Shown here: positions 40,671 through 52,443 of the stretch, piece after piece
How positions within the stretch are numbered: position 1 is the first letter of the stretch
Layout: every line of letters begins with the position of its first letter
Assembly (NCBI GenBank): GCA_963989385.1
Contig: OZ022505.1
Location: 57,787,737 to 57,851,736 of the forward strand
Direction of reading: 5' to 3'
DNA from: Ctena decussata
Taxonomy: Eukaryota; Mollusca; Bivalvia; Lucinida; Lucinidae
DNA length: 64,000 bases
Notes under the pieces: generated by a model
Databases searched by the model: none
What the model was told of the DNA's origin: nothing
What the model saw: the letters and a program-made list of their open reading frames with translations, nothing else
Made by a program: the position numbers and the translations under genes

Positions 40671-41895
40671 TTTTTGTTAAAACCACGGACAATGATCAGG
40701 AACTTATAAAATCAGATTCTACATCCTGCTCTCAAAACCAAGATGGAAGTAAGTATACATTGACAATAGTTCATAAAAGACACGCATGGTAAACCGAATA
40801 AACAGCTCTTTCCCTGACAGGTGGTCATTCACCTACCCCAAATGAAAACAACGCTAACTTCTGTTTTTACCTATTTTATTTTTTAAATTACAAAACAAAT
40901 AAGAAAGCAAAGTGGGCAGCTGTACAGGTGACCTAATTGCTAGAAGACTACAGACAAGCGGACACAAGAACACGTAACATTGATGATTCACAACAAAAAT
41001 CCAAAATCCAAAGCATACCATCTCAAAGAGTTATTGCCCGTTTTGTTTTTATATCTATTAGTCAAACATTGACGAGTTGTACGTGGCTGTTGAAAAGTTA
41101 CTGCCTAATTCAGTGTTAGAATAGTTATGAAATGCTCTTAAATAAGAGAAAACGTTTTTGTGATTGGTGATGACCGCCTGTTAGTCATTCCAAATGGTTA
41201 GAAATTGTCGCGGTCACACGCCATGCCAGCTACACAAAAAATTGCAAAAACAATAATGCTTCGGAAGATGACTTTTATGTAGTATAATTGCTCTTTTGTT
41301 ACCCAATTTGATGCAGTAGCTATTCGGAGACTTTGAATTACACATAATTTACAGTAAGATTCGGACGATCACTTCAACAGACTAAACGGTGTAATGTTGA
41401 GAACATGTCACCTGCCGATGTTGTAATCTGTAGGCCTTATGGAGGTAATTGGATTCTAGCGCCAGCCATTCAAAGATAGACAGACTGAATCACTTGTAGC
41501 ACCTATCACTCCAGTTACCACAGTACAAGCAGCGAGTGTCATACGACACATGCAAGCGACACGCATATGAGGTACCAAAAACCAAAAAGATGAACACTAT
41601 AGATACCTGTACGTGTATGCCTGTTGGCAGGATTGGTAATTTTGACCCATTTGACACCCATTTGACACACCATACGTGTAGCTGGCATGACGTGTGACCT
41701 CGACAATTTCTAACGAGTTGAAATGACTCACATGCAGCAACTCCCGATCACAGTCATCCCCATATAAGAAAATGTTGACTCTGATTTAAGCGCGCATTTC
41801 ATAACGATTCTAACAATGAATTAGGCAGTTAAAGAAAATGGGCAATAACTCTTTGAGATGGTGTTTTAGGAATTTTAACATGGAATTTCATGATA

Positions 41896-42133
41896 TGAGC
41901 CGCGACACGACAAAACCAACAATGTGGTTGTGCGCCCAGCGCAGACTCTGATCAGCCTGGGCATCCGCCTAGTCTGATCAGAGTCTTCGCTGTCCGCATG
42001 AAGGTAGCTTAGACCCTTAGCTACCCTTTGAACACTTAACAAAGAGTCTGATCAAAATGGGCAGATGCCCAGGCTGATCTAAGTCTGCGCTGGGCGAACA
42101 ACCACATTGTTGGTTTTGTCGTGTCGCGGCTCA
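41896..42133. mobile_element. Palindromic GAGCCGCGACACGA MITE, copy 5 (empty site known)
   Basis: Flanked by TA on each side. The matching place in foldback copy 2 (near 56764) reads TTTCATGATATACGCATT without the insert. That proves a 2-bp TA duplication and an insertion later than the split of the two foldback copies. Confidence 0.93.
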
Positions 42134-42247
42134 TATACGCATTATGACGGCTTATTGGGACGTTGAATGAATGATTCTTTCCAGTCAGTGGCTTAGGAAA
42201 GACGCATGTCAATATTTCCAGCTGCAATAACTATTCAGATTTTCATA

Positions 42248-42594
42248 GAGGATCTTACATGAGTGCTCATGTATTATTGAATTTATTAAACGAGTTGGGG
42301 AAAAAGATAAGATGCGAGGCTTTGCCGAGCATCTTGTCGTTTTTCCCCAACGAGTTTAATAAATTCAATAATACAGAAGCACGAATGCAAGATTCTATTT
42401 ATCTTATGACACTAAAAACGCATTTTATGAGCAAAATTTTAACGTTACAATTTCGTCATTAGAAAACGCGACGTTTTTATGGACGTCAACGTATAACGTT
42501 ACGACGTAATTTGCATATTTAATCCACTAGTGGATTATCGTTTTTTTAATGCATGGCTTTATTACACTCTCAGATGCGACGTCATATGATAAAC
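42248..42594. mobile_element. Hairpin-core MITE, copy 2
   Basis: It starts GAGGATCTTACATGAGTGC and contains the hairpin TTGAATTTATTAAACGAG...complement around GGCTTTGCCGAGC, then AATCCACTAGTGGATTA. It ends GACGTCATATGATAAAC. The empty site in foldback copy 2 is at about 56874 (TTTTCACTATATTTGC). Partner of 18218-18568. Confidence 0.85.
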
Positions 42595-43080
42595 TATTTT
42601 CTTACATCACAGGCACCTCCACGCCATTGCAGACACCTCCAGCTGTTGTTTTGATAAATCAAGCCTTATTTGTAGTCAATCGACATTTCTATTTGGGCAA
42701 GGAGGTTGCCTTAACATTAGTGTGCCGAGAAAAACAGATTCGTATGCAAGACCATTGCATTTAAGACCCAAAACGGCCGAAATCTTTATGTTTTGAGTAC
42801 TGTGAGCTGACATCAAAGCCACTTCAAAAGTCGTATCTTTGGTAAATATTGAAAGTTCTAACGGATATGATATGTGACAAAACTTTATGTCTATAAGGGT
42901 CGAATAGCACTTTTTGATTTTTGATAAACTCCCTAGTTATTTTATATTTTATCAAAAAAGAGGAATACCTATCGTTTGTTGACATTTTTTGACAGTCACA
43001 GGCAGCTCCAGATGCCTGTCACAACCGATAATCAGTACCTCCGCCGGAGGTACCTGTGATAGTTTATCAGGCGTGTACAG

Positions 43081-44233
43081 CAGTTGGTCCTTTAATACAG
43101 CTTCATTTGGATATTAGTACTTATTTTAAGGGTCCAAGAAAACGTGGCTGTTTAAGGAGGTGACCTCCCAATACAGCATCTCCATACGACAAAGGGGGAT
43201 ATATTTATAAAATACCGAAAACCTGCATTGCCTGCCTCCGATTCTCCCTAAAAAAGTAAAAAAATAAATAAAATAAAAACAAATAATCTGGAAACGGTCA
43301 CAGTAACAAAGAATAAATCACTCGGGACATCGAAAGAAACGCAGCAAAATGAAGACGGAATCAGTAAAATTATTGTTAAACAAATAGCAACAACAACAGA
43401 AGCAGGAGATGACTTACATATAAGCGTTACGCCTACTGCCAGATCCTGTGTTGCTTTACTGTAGTATTCATATGTATGTATAAAATCTTTGAATAAAATA
43501 TTGTTTAAACCAACAACAGAAGCAACTACCGAAACGGTCTTGAAATTAACGGAAAAGGGCGTCCGCAACTTTCTACGCCACCTCGAGTAATGTGTGAATT
43601 CTGTTGGATATTTGCAGCCAGCATAGAAAATAAGGGTGCTGATCGAAAATGTAAAAATGACCGCACTGTTTTACTTCCTATTTCAATAAAAATTATATCT
43701 GTAAAATGCTGAATAATTGTAGTTTTCGGAATGAACACGGAAAATTTTCATTTTATGAACAAAAGAGACATATGCGGGTAAAAACTTTGATCAACGCAGT
43801 GAAAAAGTCATGATTTACTATATATTCCATACATTTTGAGGGTAGTCAACTTAAACTAAAAAATGACCGCGGTATTTCTTACGCAATCTTTCCAAAAATT
43901 ATATCAGGCTGTTCGCAAATTAATGCGGTTTTCGAAATGAACACGGAAAAATGGATTTGAATATAAAGAAAAATAAAATAAGAAGGAAAAGATGACTTGC
44001 CCATATCTCGTAGTGTATTTCATTACCAGCTCTATTCGCGAATATCGATTATCGATTTTTAAACAGTGGCGTGGAAAGTTATCCATGGACAGGTAGGTCT
44101 GTGCAAACAGCGCAGTTCCCGATCAGACCACTCCTATGGAACAGTCCGATCATTATATTCACTTTTTGTCATTCTATTTGCATCTTTAAGACGCATCACA
44201 CTTTATTTTTAAGCAATAAGGATGTATATCAAT
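43081..44233. other. No gene recognised
   Basis: Includes an A-rich stretch whose complement gives a hydrophobic minus-strand frame (43248-43568) that is compositional. The diverged duplication 43646-43960 lies here. Confidence 0.45.
43646..43960. repeat. Diverged tandem duplication, about 210 bp
   Basis: AAAATGACCGC, AAAAATTATATC, TTTTCG(G/A)AATGAACACGG and adjacent blocks occur twice (about 43648-43750 and 43858-43955). No gene recognised. Confidence 0.45.
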
Positions 44234-44470
44234 TGAGCCGCGACACGACAAAACCAATAATGTGGTTGTGCGCCCAGCGCAGACTCAGATCAGCCTGGGC
44301 ATCCGCACAGTTTGACTAGACTCTTCGTTCGGTGCTAATGGGAAGCTAAGGGTCTAAGCTACCTTCAAGCGGACAGCGAAGACTCTGATCACACTGGGCG
44401 GATGCCCAGGCTGATCTGAGTCTGCGTTGGGCGCACTACCATATTGTTGGTTTTGTCGTGTCGCGGCTCA
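44234..44470. mobile_element. Palindromic GAGCCGCGACACGA MITE, copy 6
   Basis: Full-length. Inserted in a palindromic target (ATCAAT...ATTGAT). Confidence 0.9.
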
Positions 44471-44544
44471 ATTGATGTCAGCTTACACATTTTCAGGCGT
44501 GAGCCTTTACTAAATCGCACGCAGGATAATTCTTTTGTCTGTTA

Positions 44545-44966
44545 GGGCGCGTTTACACGAGCAAAGTTTCTATGTCACAGTTACTTTAACAAAGAAAGTA
44601 TGACAAACATTTTGCGTTTACACGGAGCAAATTATTTGTTAAAGAAATGTGCCATAGAATCTTTGTCGTATAAACTTTGGCAATGAAATATTTGCTGCAG
44701 TGTTCACACGACCAAATATTATTCGTCAAAGTTACCTGCAACAATGAAACAAAATCTTTGTCACATTTTCCACGCTTATAGCAAAGTTCATTGTTACATA
44801 ATCTTTAACAAAGTTCTCCGTTTACACGGACAAATTTAATTTATCGAAGTAACTTTACCATATATATTTGTCAAAGAAACATTGTCATATTTTGGCACTT
44901 ACACGAGCAAATTTTTCTGTGACAAACATACTTTGTCATAGAAACTTTGCTCGTGTAAACGCGCCC
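44545..44966. mobile_element. Harbinger-like MITE, TTA target duplication
   Basis: TIRs GGGCGCGTTTACACGAGC...AAAGTTTCTATG and complement, with TTA directly repeated at 44542-44544 and 44967-44969. GGGCGCGTTTACACG ends plus a TWA duplication are typical of PIF/Harbinger MITEs. The TTTACACG(A/G)(G)CAAA box recurs at least four times inside, at roughly 75-100-bp spacing and in both orientations. Confidence 0.88.
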
Positions 44967-45178
44967 TTACCTGCTTGTTTTCAGATTATCAGTCAACAGC
45001 ATTATGCATGATGCATATTCAATTCTTGTTTACTTTACACATCATGTTAGAAAAATAGAACCCCGGTTTGTTCTAAGCCATTAGAATGAATCAAGTTTTG
45101 AAAGCATATTTGTGAGCTTTTATTGCGTCAGTCAAAATACTTGAATTATACATTATATGGATCAGACAAGGTTTTTCA

Positions 45179-45276
45179 TGCACTAATGTTTGCCAGGTGC
45201 CGAGGGAGATGTTGAAACCGTGAGCGAAGCCCGCGGTTTTCAACATTTCCAGAGGGATCTGATGAAGGTTAATGCA
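45179..45276. mobile_element. Small palindromic MITE, TGTTGAAA(A)CCG hairpin
   Basis: Ends TGCACTAATGTTTGCC and complement of TGCATTAACCTTCATC, with inner arms GATGTTGAAACCGTGAGCG / CCGCGGTTTTCAACATTTC around AAGC. It folds over its whole length. Confidence 0.75.
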
Positions 45277-46216
45277 CTGTAAATAATGTTTGATCTCTAA
45301 AATTGCATAGATTTAACAAAATATTCTTTCAGATTTATGAACAATATGCCACTATATATATTTTTTTACCGTTCTGTAGTCAACGCGTAAGTGTAAATTT
45401 TCATTAAAATCTGTTTTGCTGGTCCGAGAGAATTAAGCGATTCAGGACCGCTGCCATCGTAATATTCGACCTCGATGTTTTGAAAAAGGATCCATTTTAT
45501 GTCAAGATTGTCGCTGTAGTAGTGCGGAGGAGATACAAGTTCATCAACAACAAGCAGATACCTTGCTATATGCAATAATTGTCATGCAAATCAATATGTT
45601 CTATAAAAGGGTTATCCTTTGGAAGCAAGGATCACACCAAAGAACTGAAAACTGTCGAGTGTACAAGTTTTCTAGGCCAGACTAGCTAGTTTCGGCCAAT
45701 TAAGCCTCATCAGTGACCCTCAAATATTTTTAAAGTTCTACAATGGAATCAATGATCCAAAAGGACTACAAAATAAAATCTACACTATGATGAAGGGCAG
45801 GGAGACTTTTTACGGTGACCACACAGTCCCAATCACCAGCTGTAGTGAAGTTCACTGTAGTCAAGCCCACTTCATTCACTTGCCATCCTGTAGCTCTTGA
45901 TTTCAGAAAGTTTTGTATTTTTTATACACTTATTTTACTCTCTATTTTGGTATCTTGAAACTATGTAAACAGCATTGCTTTGAAATCCGTGTCATAACAT
46001 GATGACTTAATGCAAGAAAACAAAGGTTGTGCTACACCATTTTCGACCGAAAGGTAAGAGTTAAGGGTGCATTGTGGCATTATGTAAGTGGCCCCTGAAC
46101 GAATATATTGAAAGTCGCAAAGCCAATAATTAACAGCACGTGAATCGCCTTGTTTTGAAATACGTGGTTTTGTGTCCCTAAGAACAAGCCTGACAACAGC
46201 GTGTGACACCGATATT
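45277..46216. other. No gene recognised
   Basis: Unique-looking sequence without coding or repeat signal. Confidence 0.45.
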
Positions 46217-46454
46217 TGAGCCGCGACACGAGAAAACCAACAATGTGGTTGTGCGCCCTGCGCAGACTCAGATCAGCCAGGGCATCCATCCAGTCTGATC
46301 AGACTCTTCGCTAAGTGCTTAAAGGGTAGCTAAGGGACTGAGCTACCTCCATGCGAACAGCGAAGACTCTGATCAGACTGGGCGGATGCCCAGGCTGATC
46401 TGAGTCTGCGCTGGGCGCACAACCACATTGTTGGTTTTCTCGTGTCGCGGCTCA
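46217..46454. mobile_element. Palindromic GAGCCGCGACACGA MITE, copy 7
   Basis: Full-length; the arms are almost perfect complements; TT on each side. Confidence 0.9.
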
Positions 46455-47272
46455 TTTGTGTAAATTCTAAGGTGTAAGGAAAAAGTTTTCGTGACTTGCT
46501 GTGTCCTTACATGGATGATAAAGCCCTTCCTACATGAACTCTGCTGTTCCAGGTAATGATTAGCTCCTACGGGAGCAACTTCATTCCTTTGAGAGTTGAT
46601 CCGTTTTGATAGGGAGGGACAAATGAGCTCAGACAGTTGCTTCATCTCAATTTGAGCCTATTCGTAGGAATGTTCCTGATGTCCGAAAGGTTTTAAGTAG
46701 ATATTCGGTTAAATAACAAATGTTTATTTTTTTAACATATTTTTTTTTATTAAGCCAACATCACTTTAGGGAAGGGGAAATAACCGGGCGATTGCGATAG
46801 AAACACACTTGCGATGTTGTACATTGAAAATCGGTTACTTGCTGTCTAACGTAAACACTTGTGGTAGAAAAAATGTTTATACGGCAGCCATGAATGATTT
46901 TTTTTGCGGATATTTCATTTACTCTTGTAATTACATGTGCCAAGATAAATTGCCTGGAAGTTGGTAATACATAAACTAGTGTTTTACATTGCACTCCTGG
47001 AAACACTGATATTGATCGGTTCTCTTTTGTTTGAATTTAAGAGGTCGTCGTTTAAAACAATGGTCAGTTGTAGTAGATAGATTGAATAAGGTTTTTTGTG
47101 CTATTTTTATCATCTACAATTACAAATGACTTGAGGTGAAACGTTTGAAAATAAATGCAAATAAAAAATTAACAGTGATTTATATGTCCCCCCTTTTTAT
47201 CAGTTGAAGGGGCAATTTGCACTTGAACGGACCCATAAGATATTGAACGGTAACTTGCGATAAAAACATAAT

Positions 47273-47494
47273 TCAGCCACGATACGACAAAACAAACAAT
47301 GTGGCATGTGCGCCGAGCGAAGACTCAGATTAGCCTGATCAGAGTCTTCGCTGTCCGCATGGAGCTAGCATGAACCCTAAACTACCCCTTAAGCACAAAG
47401 CGAAGATTCTGATTAGACTAGGAGGATGTCTAGACTGATCTGAGTGTTCGCTGGGCACACATCCACTTTGTTGGCTGTTTCGTGTCGCGGTTCA
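47273..47494. mobile_element. Palindromic GAGCCGCGACACGA MITE, copy 8 (diverged)
   Basis: Ends are degraded (CAGCCACGATACGAC, GTCGCGGTTCA). The internal CAGACTCAGATCAGCCTG arm is partly deleted. This is the oldest-looking copy here. Confidence 0.8.
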
Positions 47495-47680
47495 AATTTG
47501 TATGAATATTTAGAAATGTTGGAATCTTCTGAAAACATTCAGACCGCCACTTCTTTTAAAATATCAATGTGCTAATGTATGAACAGCTAGGGGACTTATG
47601 GATTTTCAACACGCACATTTGTGATGGTTCGCCATGCACTTCCAATGAACTGACGCGATGGCTTACCATAACGTACTTAC

Positions 47681-49175
47681 AGTTTAAGAGGGGGTTTGTA
47701 GGCATCTGGCCGCGGAAGAAGAGTCACTTCGCCTCGAGTTGCCCACATACCCAGTTAGTGGAGACAACCCGGATGGTCTTTAACCCCAAATTTCTGCGCC
47801 TAATGATACCACCGCGGTGGTCCAGGGGGTCTGAATGTTTGAGAGCTATATTATGTCGGGAACCGCCCTGTACTGTAGTAGTTCAAGAATTTGCTGTGCA
47901 CAAGCGCAGAATAATCTCAGAGAGATGTACGTAATAAATGTACACAGTAAAATTTAAATCAACAATATCTGTTGTATCTTTTGATGTAAATGTTTATCTA
48001 TTTTCCGGATGTGTCTTTACTCCAGCAGACAATAGCCAGATTAAGCAAGAACCCGTTTTCGGGCATAGCCCTTCATCAGTTGCTTTAAAGACAGCGAACA
48101 AGTATTATGTATGTAAGGTAATGTTATGTGTTTAAACATACAAAAGAAGAAATGCAACGGAAGAAAACAGAACACAATAGTTACATGTTAGCGTTTTCGC
48201 TCTAAAGCATAGGTTGCCTGTGTGCCCTCGTTAGACAATTGCACACTAAATTACAGTTGGAAACTGTTGAAGACCGTGAAGTAGGCCCTTGCAACTATGC
48301 TGCTAGTGTTTAATTACATGTTTTGAATGCCAGGTTGGTACTGGCAAACTGTATGTTACCTTTATTAGGTAATGTTGGGGTAGGTTCCCAACAGTTTTAT
48401 TTAAGGCAGATGTTTGGGTTTGTTGCCCTTTGGAGATCTGCTTTCTATGCACAGTATTATTGTGCCCAATGCATATCGTTTAGATTGCATATATCTAAAG
48501 CGAAAATACATGTGGATGGGTAAGAGTCAAAGACCTGACTAAAATCTTACTACTGGGTGTTCTGCTTCGTTCCATACATTAATATCAATAATAGTTTTGA
48601 AGAGAGTGGCGGTCCTGATTGATGTGACATTAATGTTATTCACAGCTCATAAGGAATTGAATTATTTTCTAGACCGACTCAGAAGCCATCTTTTGAATCT
48701 GCAGGGTTTCTATATCGTTAATATGCATGACGTATTAAGAAAAAAGACATATATAGTTTGCACTTGTAGGTAAAACATAAGTAAAGTGCATTAGGCTTGC
48801 ATATGACTATAAGTTATTTTACATATACATATTTTCATAATTGTGACGAAAGACTGTGCTATATATCGGCAGGATTTCCGTCGTTATAAGCAATCAAGAT
48901 GCTTAATTGTCAGCATTTTTGTTTAATAGGGTTTGTTTTCTGAAGGTAATTATTGTGGAATCTTACATTGCCCGGTATACCTACATTCCGTGTCTGCAGT
49001 AAAAAGTATGCACAGCAGCTATTGGTGTATTTTAGTTATTAGTATTATTTGTTTCCATTACGTATGTCAAAAAACTGCATCTTTTTATGTGTGCAGGTAG
49101 TATAATATATCGGCTTTGATTGCATGGAATGTCAAGGGACGCAAATCAAGCGAGCATTGATCATTGGTGTTGATG
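47681..49175 (-). repeat. Dispersed repeat family U, copy 1 (inverted, longest)
   Basis: A 1.5-kb unit present in four copies in the window. Copy 1 is inverted relative to copies 2-4. Its 47681-48520 part pairs as a long inverted repeat with 49176-50012, and its 48521-49175 part matches 50769-51430 inverted. Sequence identity is high (only scattered changes), so the duplications are recent. I do not recognise an encoded protein, and the family could not be assigned. Confidence 0.85.
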
Positions 49176-50012
49176 TCCACATGTATATTTTCGCTTTAGA
49201 TATATGCAACCTAAATGATATGCATTGGGCACAAAATTATTGTGCATAGAAAGCAGATCTCCAAAGGGCAACAAACCCAAAAATCTGCCTTAAATAAAAC
49301 TGTTGGGAACCTACCCCAACATTACCTAATAAAGGTAACATACAGTTTGCCAGTACCAACCTGGCACTCAAAACATGTAATTAAACACTAGCAGCATAGT
49401 TGCAAGGGCCTACTTCACGGTCTTCAACAGTTTCCAACTGTAATTTAGTGTGCAATCGTCTAACAAGGGCACACAGGCAACCTATGCTTTAGAGCGAAAA
49501 CGCTAACATGTAACTATTGTGTTCTGTTTTCTTCCGTTGCATTTCTTCTTTTGTATGTTTAAACACATAATATTACCTTACATACATAATACTTGTTCGC
49601 TGTCTTTATAGCAACTATGAAGGGCTATGCCCGAAAACGCGTTCTTGCTTAATCTGGCTATTGTCTGCTGGAGTAAAGACACATCCGGACAATAGATAAA
49701 CATTTGCATCAAAAGATACAACAGATATTGTTGATTTAAATTATACTGTGTACATTTAGTACGTACATCTCTCTGAGATTATTCTGCGCTTGTGCACAGC
49801 AAATTCACGAACTACTACAGTACAGGGCGGCTCCCGACATAATATAGCTCTCAAACATTCAGACCCCCTGGACCACCGCGGTGGTATCATTAGGCGCAGA
49901 AATTTGGGGTTAAAGACCATCCGGGTTGTCTCCACTAACTGGGTATGTGGGCAACTCGAGGCGACGTGACTCTTCTTCCGCGGCCAGATGCCTACAAACC
50001 CCCTCTTAAACT
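49176..50012 (+). repeat. Dispersed repeat family U, copy 2 (partial)
   Basis: It starts TCCACATGTATATTTTCGC and ends AACCCCCTCTTAAACTG, the complement of copy 1's left half. With copy 1 it forms an inverted repeat with 840-bp arms and a loop of about 650 bp. Confidence 0.85.
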
Positions 50013-50768
50013 GTTAGTTTGAGGCACCCAGATTATGCCCCAGGTAGGAACTCCCTAACTGGCCTTGTGGGTTCTTTGAGCCCCGCTAGGTTTGTGGATG
50101 TTTACTTCGCTGACTCGGACAGCCATAAACTCAAACATAAACCACTTATATTGAGCGCATTAGAGTGAAAAACTATTATCTATGAGGAGACAAGCATAAA
50201 ACAAGCAACTGCGTCACCTCATGGCAAAACTTTTATGTCGCAATGTGAGATGACTAAACCACCCGTTGGTTTATACAGAAAACACCCAACTTCGTCGTCT
50301 CTCAAGTGTCCGTATTTATACGGAAAACTACGAATAAAAATCAGGAAAATTAATGGCAATTAATGCATGACCCAATAGGGAAAAGGCACTTTAACCCAGT
50401 GCAAATCGTAATGTACTTATAAAAACTAACGTTTCCAACGCAGTGTCAAATAATAAACATCACCCTTATACCGCCATTTACGTATTAACTCTAAACGGAA
50501 CTTTATTGAATCTGGCTATCACAAAAATATATACCTATATGGACTTTTCCGCCTGTACATTTATGACTCGAACGAAAAACCTTCAACAGACCATTAATCA
50601 ATTTCAGATAAACTGTCCTTATTTGGTTCTACAATGAGTCATCTCTACGCCCTCTATAAAACGGATATACATGTACCCAGCGTTTTAATATTTACGACAG
50701 TCAACATAAAATAAATATGCATGGGTTATGATAGGTTCAATCTGTAAAGGGATAGGAGAGATAAGCAC
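50013..50768. other. Spacer between family U copies 2 and 3
   Basis: No repeat or coding similarity recognised. It may be the native sequence into which the copies inserted, or an uncharacterised part of the element. Confidence 0.4.
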
Positions 50769-51883
50769 ATCAACACCAATGATCAATGCTCGCTTGATTT
50801 GCGTCCCTTGACATTCCATGCAATCAAAGCCGATATATTATACTACCTGCACACATAAAAAGATGCAGTTTTTTGACATACGTAATGGAAACAAATAATA
50901 CTAATAAATAAAATACACCAATAGCTGCTGTGCATACTTTTACTGCAGACACGGAATGTAGGTATACCGGGCAATGTAAGATTTTACAATAATTACCTAC
51001 AGAAAACAAAGAAACCCTATTAAACAAAAATGCTGACAATTAAGCATCTTGATTGCTTATAACGACGGAAATCCTGCCGATATATAGCACAGTCTTCCGT
51101 CACAATTATGAAAATATGTATATGTAAAATAACAATAGTCATATGCAAGCCTAATGCACTTTACTTGTGTTTTACCTACAAGTGCAAACTATATATGTCT
51201 TTTTTCTTAATGCGTCATGCATATTAACGATATAGAAACCCTGCAGATTCAAAACATGGCTTCTGAGTCGGACTAGAAAATAACTCAATACCTTATGAGC
51301 TGTGAATAACATTAATGTCACATCAATCAGGACCGCCACTCTCTTCAAAACTATTATTGATATTAATGTATGGAACAAAGCAGAACACCCAGTAGTAAGA
51401 TTTTAGTCAGGTCTTTGACTCTGGCCCATCCACATGTATATTTTCGCTTTAGATATATGCAACCTAAATGATATACATTGGGCACAATATTACTGTGCAT
51501 AGAAAGCAGATCTCCAAAGGGCAACAAACCCAAACATCTGCCTTAAATAAAACTGTTGGGAACCTACCCCAACATTACCTAATAAAGGTAACATACAGTT
51601 TGCCAGTACCAACCTGGCATTCAAAACATATAATTAAACACTAGCAGCATAGTTGCAAGGGCCTACTTCACGGTCTTCAACAGTTTCCAACTGTAATTTA
51701 GTGTGCAATCGTCTAACAAGGGCACACAGGCAACCTATGCTTTAGAGCGAAAACGCTAACATGTAACTATTGTGTTCTGTTTTCTTCCGTTGCATTTCTT
51801 CTTTTGTATGTTTAAACACATAACATTACCTTACATACATAATACTTGTTCGCTGTCTTTATAGCAACTGATGAAGGGCTATG
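50769..51883 (+). repeat. Dispersed repeat family U, copy 3
   Basis: Same orientation as copy 2, but it includes the part that copy 2 lacks and stops at GATGAAGGGCTATGC (51883). The minus-strand 68-codon frame at 51172-51378 is open here, in copy 4 (63701-63907) and in copy 1. Confidence 0.85.
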
Positions 51884-52429
51884 CGAAAAAGCGGAGGCCC
51901 CATTCTCCATCAGCATGAAAAGTTTTATCATGAGGTATCGCAGCAAGCTTCTCACTGTAAATACCGTAACTAGCCAGCTTTAAAACATCCTTGGGTTTCA
52001 AATAAAATGGTTAGAAAACTTATATGGGTCATTTTAGTTTGCTACTTTCGATTTTATAAGATTGAATAAAATGGTAGAAATACAATGTAAAGGCGGGGAG
52101 CCCCAATCACTATCCCGCAAATGTTTATATAGCATTGCTACATTGAAACCAGAACAGGAAATTGCATTTTGTGGAGCGATTGATTGTTCTTGTTTTTCTC
52201 CCCAAAACTTGTTTTCTCTAATGTTTGCCAGTTAAATGACTGATTGTATGCACATCAACCCACATTTCATCATTAAACGCGAAGGTTGAACCATTTTTAC
52301 AATGATTTGAGTTTGGCGACTTTAAAGATCAGGGTAGACTCTGTTCTGCATTCCACAAATCGCGTGATTCTATAGCAGTAGAGGGAGGTGATTACTATGT
52401 TGTACCGAATATAGCTACTTTCGAATACA
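51884..52429. other. No gene recognised
   Basis: AT-rich sequence between family U copy 3 and the SINE target site. Confidence 0.5.
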
Positions 52430-52443
52430 GCCACTCCGTTAGA

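Larger units (their letters stand above)
39468..43075. mobile_element. Long-TIR foldback element, copy 1 (with three nested insertions)
   Basis: TIRs of about 600 bp begin CACGCCTGGTAAACTATCAC, followed by the perfect palindrome GGTACCTCC(G)CGGAGGTACC type. Flanks TACAA and TACAG indicate a 5-bp duplication with one change. A second, inner inverted pair lies at about 41020-41230 and 41670-41865. Compared with copy 2 (54909-57360) it has three extra blocks: 40077-40664 (RT fragment), 41896-42135 (MITE) and 42248-42596 (hairpin MITE). Subtracting them gives almost the copy 2 length. No transposase was found. Confidence 0.88.

Noticed and set aside
39468..43075. RAG-like transposase gene inside the CAC-ended foldback element
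   Set aside because: No long frame or catalytic motif is present in either copy; the element is non-autonomous, so only its ends support that idea.
47569..47934. 121-residue plus-strand frame
   Set aside because: It crosses the boundary of repeat family U at 47681, and the frame is not preserved in the other copies. No recognisable domain.
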